A stretch of DNA of 64,000 nucleotides from Burkholderia sp. Bp9143 (GTDB lineage: Bacteria > Pseudomonadota > Gammaproteobacteria > Burkholderiales > Burkholderiaceae): contig NZ_QTPO01000048.1 in assembly GCF_003853645.1 (NCBI RefSeq), positions 1 to 64,000 on the forward strand. The letters run 5' to 3'. The notes beneath the pieces are model-generated. The model did no database searches. It was given only the letters and a program-made list of their open reading frames with translations, and was not told the DNA's origin. The translations under genes were made by a program, and so were the position numbers. This document shows, piece by piece, positions 62,806 to 64,000 of this stretch; the first letter of the stretch is position 1; each line of letters starts with the position of its first letter.

Positions 62806-62843
62806 TGTCTCCGCTCCATGTTTTAATGCGCCTTCATCGATGC

Positions 62844-62855
62844 TTAAGCGCTTAA
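62844..62855. promoter_or_regulatory. LacI-type operator palindrome
   Basis: TTAAGCGCTTAA is a perfect 12-bp palindrome with a central CG, the hallmark of LacI-family operators. It lies 39 bp before the ATPase start and 140 bp before the divergent lacI-type gene. Confidence 0.75.
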
Positions 62856-62995
62856 TCATCGCGATCAAAAAAAGAGCCGATAGCGATCGCGGCCGAGTCG
62901 CGCCCGTCGGTCGGGCGGCAGGGTGTGCGGCGATAGTGCGCCGCTTCGGTGAGCGAAGCAAATACTGGATCAACGTCTCATATAGTGGGTAAGCC

Positions 62996-64000
62996 ATGGC
63001 GACACTCGATGAAGTGGCCCGCCGCGCCGGCGTGACGGCCGCGACGGTCTCGAACGTGCTGCGGAATCGCGGCCGGGTCGGCGAAGCCACCCGCGCGCGG
63101 GTACTAGATGCCGTGCAGGCGCTCGGCTACCGGCCGCATCTCGCGGCGCGGGCGCTGGCGGAAGGGCGGGCGCCGACGGTCGCGCTGATGGTGTCGAGCA
63201 TCGCGAACCCGTTCTATCCGGAGTTCGCGCTCGCGGTCGAGCGCGCGGTGCGCCGCAACGGCCAGTTCCTGATCGTCTGCAATACGAACGAAGATCCGTT
63301 GCAGGGGCGCGCGTATCTCGACCAGATCGCCGGCACGATTTCCGAGGGCATCCTCGTGACCAATGCGAACCTGCATTTGCCGGACCTGGTCGACGTCGCG
63401 CGGCGCGGCGTGCCGGTCGTGCTGTGTCTGTGGGAGCGGCCCGATGCACCGCCCGAAGGGTTGCCGTGCGTGGCGGTGGATTTTCGCGAGGCGGGGCGGA
63501 TTGCGACGCGGCATCTGATCGAGCTCGGGCATCGCGAGATCGGCGTGATCGTCGGCGGGTCGGCAAACGGCGTGCAGGCCGCGCGCTACGACGGCTTCGT
63601 CGATGTGATGCGCGAAGCCGGGCTGGACGCGTCGCGTGTCGGCGCCGGGCACGATTCGATCGAAGGTGGCGTGCGCGCGGCGGGGCAACTGCTGAACGCG
63701 CATCCTGGACTGACCGCGCTGGTCGCGACGAACGACCTGCCCGCGATCGGCGCGCTGCACGCGGCGGCCGATCGCGGCCGGCGCGTGCCCGACGACCTGT
63801 CGATCGTCGGCATCACCGATATTCACCTGGCGAGCGATACGCGGCCCACGTTGACGACCGTCGCGATCCCGACGGCCGAGGCGGCGCGGCTCGCGGTCGA
63901 ACTACTCAACGCATTGCGTGAGGCGGGCGGTCAGATCGACGATGCGTCGCGCGTGCGGACGGCGTCGGCGCCGCGGCTGGTGGTGCGGGGGACGACGGGT
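62996..64000 (+). CDS. LacI-family regulator (3' end outside the window)
   Basis: At least 335 residues, still open at the window end. It starts MATLDEVARRAGVTAATVSN, the LacI helix-turn-helix with the hinge LGYRPHLAARALAEGR, followed by a periplasmic-binding-like sugar domain (VALMVSSIANPFYPEFALAV, LVATNDLPAIGALHAA). Divergent from the carbohydrate ABC/beta-galactosidase operon and next to a CG-centred palindrome, it is the probable repressor of that operon. Only the last few residues are missing. Confidence 0.93.
   Translation, partial: MATLDEVARRAGVTAATVSNVLRNRGRVGEATRARVLDAVQALGYRPHLAARALAEGRAPTVALMVSSIANPFYPEFALAVERAVRRNGQFLIVCNTNEDPLQGRAYLDQIAGTISEGILVTNANLHLPDLVDVARRGVPVVLCLWERPDAPPEGLPCVAVDFREAGRIATRHLIELGHREIGVIVGGSANGVQAARYDGFVDVMREAGLDASRVGAGHDSIEGGVRAAGQLLNAHPGLTALVATNDLPAIGALHAAADRGRRVPDDLSIVGITDIHLASDTRPTLTTVAIPTAEAARLAVELLNALREAGGQIDDASRVRTASAPRLVVRGTTG

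Overview
The window is high-GC, gene-dense DNA from a Burkholderia species, most likely of the Burkholderia cepacia complex, and it spans the replication origin and centromere of a secondary chromosome (chromosome 2 type). The evidence is a plasmid-type (Rep_3-like) initiator gene next to a long array of 18-bp iterons, a parAB pair with a cluster of GTTTATGCGCATAAAC palindromes (the type described for chromosome 2 of B. cenocepacia), and typical Burkholderia neighbours: kbl-tdh, hopanoid genes, glc genes and D-malate/tartrate dehydrogenase. I saw no rRNA, tRNA, IS element or CRISPR array.

Left arm (1-16.1 kb): the end of a 3-hydroxybutyrate dehydrogenase gene, a patatin-like lipase, a small membrane protein, a LysR regulator divergent from argC (whose stop codon lies inside a 9-bp tandem repeat), a LysR regulator divergent from a tartrate/D-malate dehydrogenase, a TetR-SnoaL-like pair, a GNAT enzyme with a small membrane protein, the threonine-degradation pair kbl-tdh with a divergent XRE-cupin regulator, a small gene behind a near-perfect LexA box, a tyrosine-recombinase-like protein that has lost most catalytic residues, and a KfrA-like coiled-coil protein.

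Origin and centromere (16.1-22.0 kb): an AT-rich stretch and a DnaA-box-like site, about 17 iterons all on the + strand (16471-17778), a second LexA-like box, the Rep initiator, then convergent parA-parB (- strand) and six parS-type palindromes (20423-21894). Isolated iterons also lie outside the core. The six to the left are all on the - strand, and one to the right, inside hpnD, is on the + strand.

Right arm (22-64 kb): arsC-like gene, ECF sigma/anti-sigma pair, FMN reductase, a hybrid histidine kinase, a response regulator-CheC-diguanylate cyclase operon, an alpha/beta hydrolase, the hopanoid locus (hpnD-hpnE-shc-hpnG, convergent with mlaA-hpnN, then hpnM/mlaC), a frameshifted Tlde1-like (DUF2778) gene with a small membrane partner, a NarL-type two-component pair, a Cache-diguanylate cyclase, the glyoxylate/glycolate cluster (glcB, glcG-like, glcF, glcE, glcD and divergent glcC), a nitronate monooxygenase fused to a ferritin-like domain, a self-inhibited Fic protein, and a carbohydrate ABC transporter operon with a GH42 beta-galactosidase under a divergent LacI regulator that runs off the window end.
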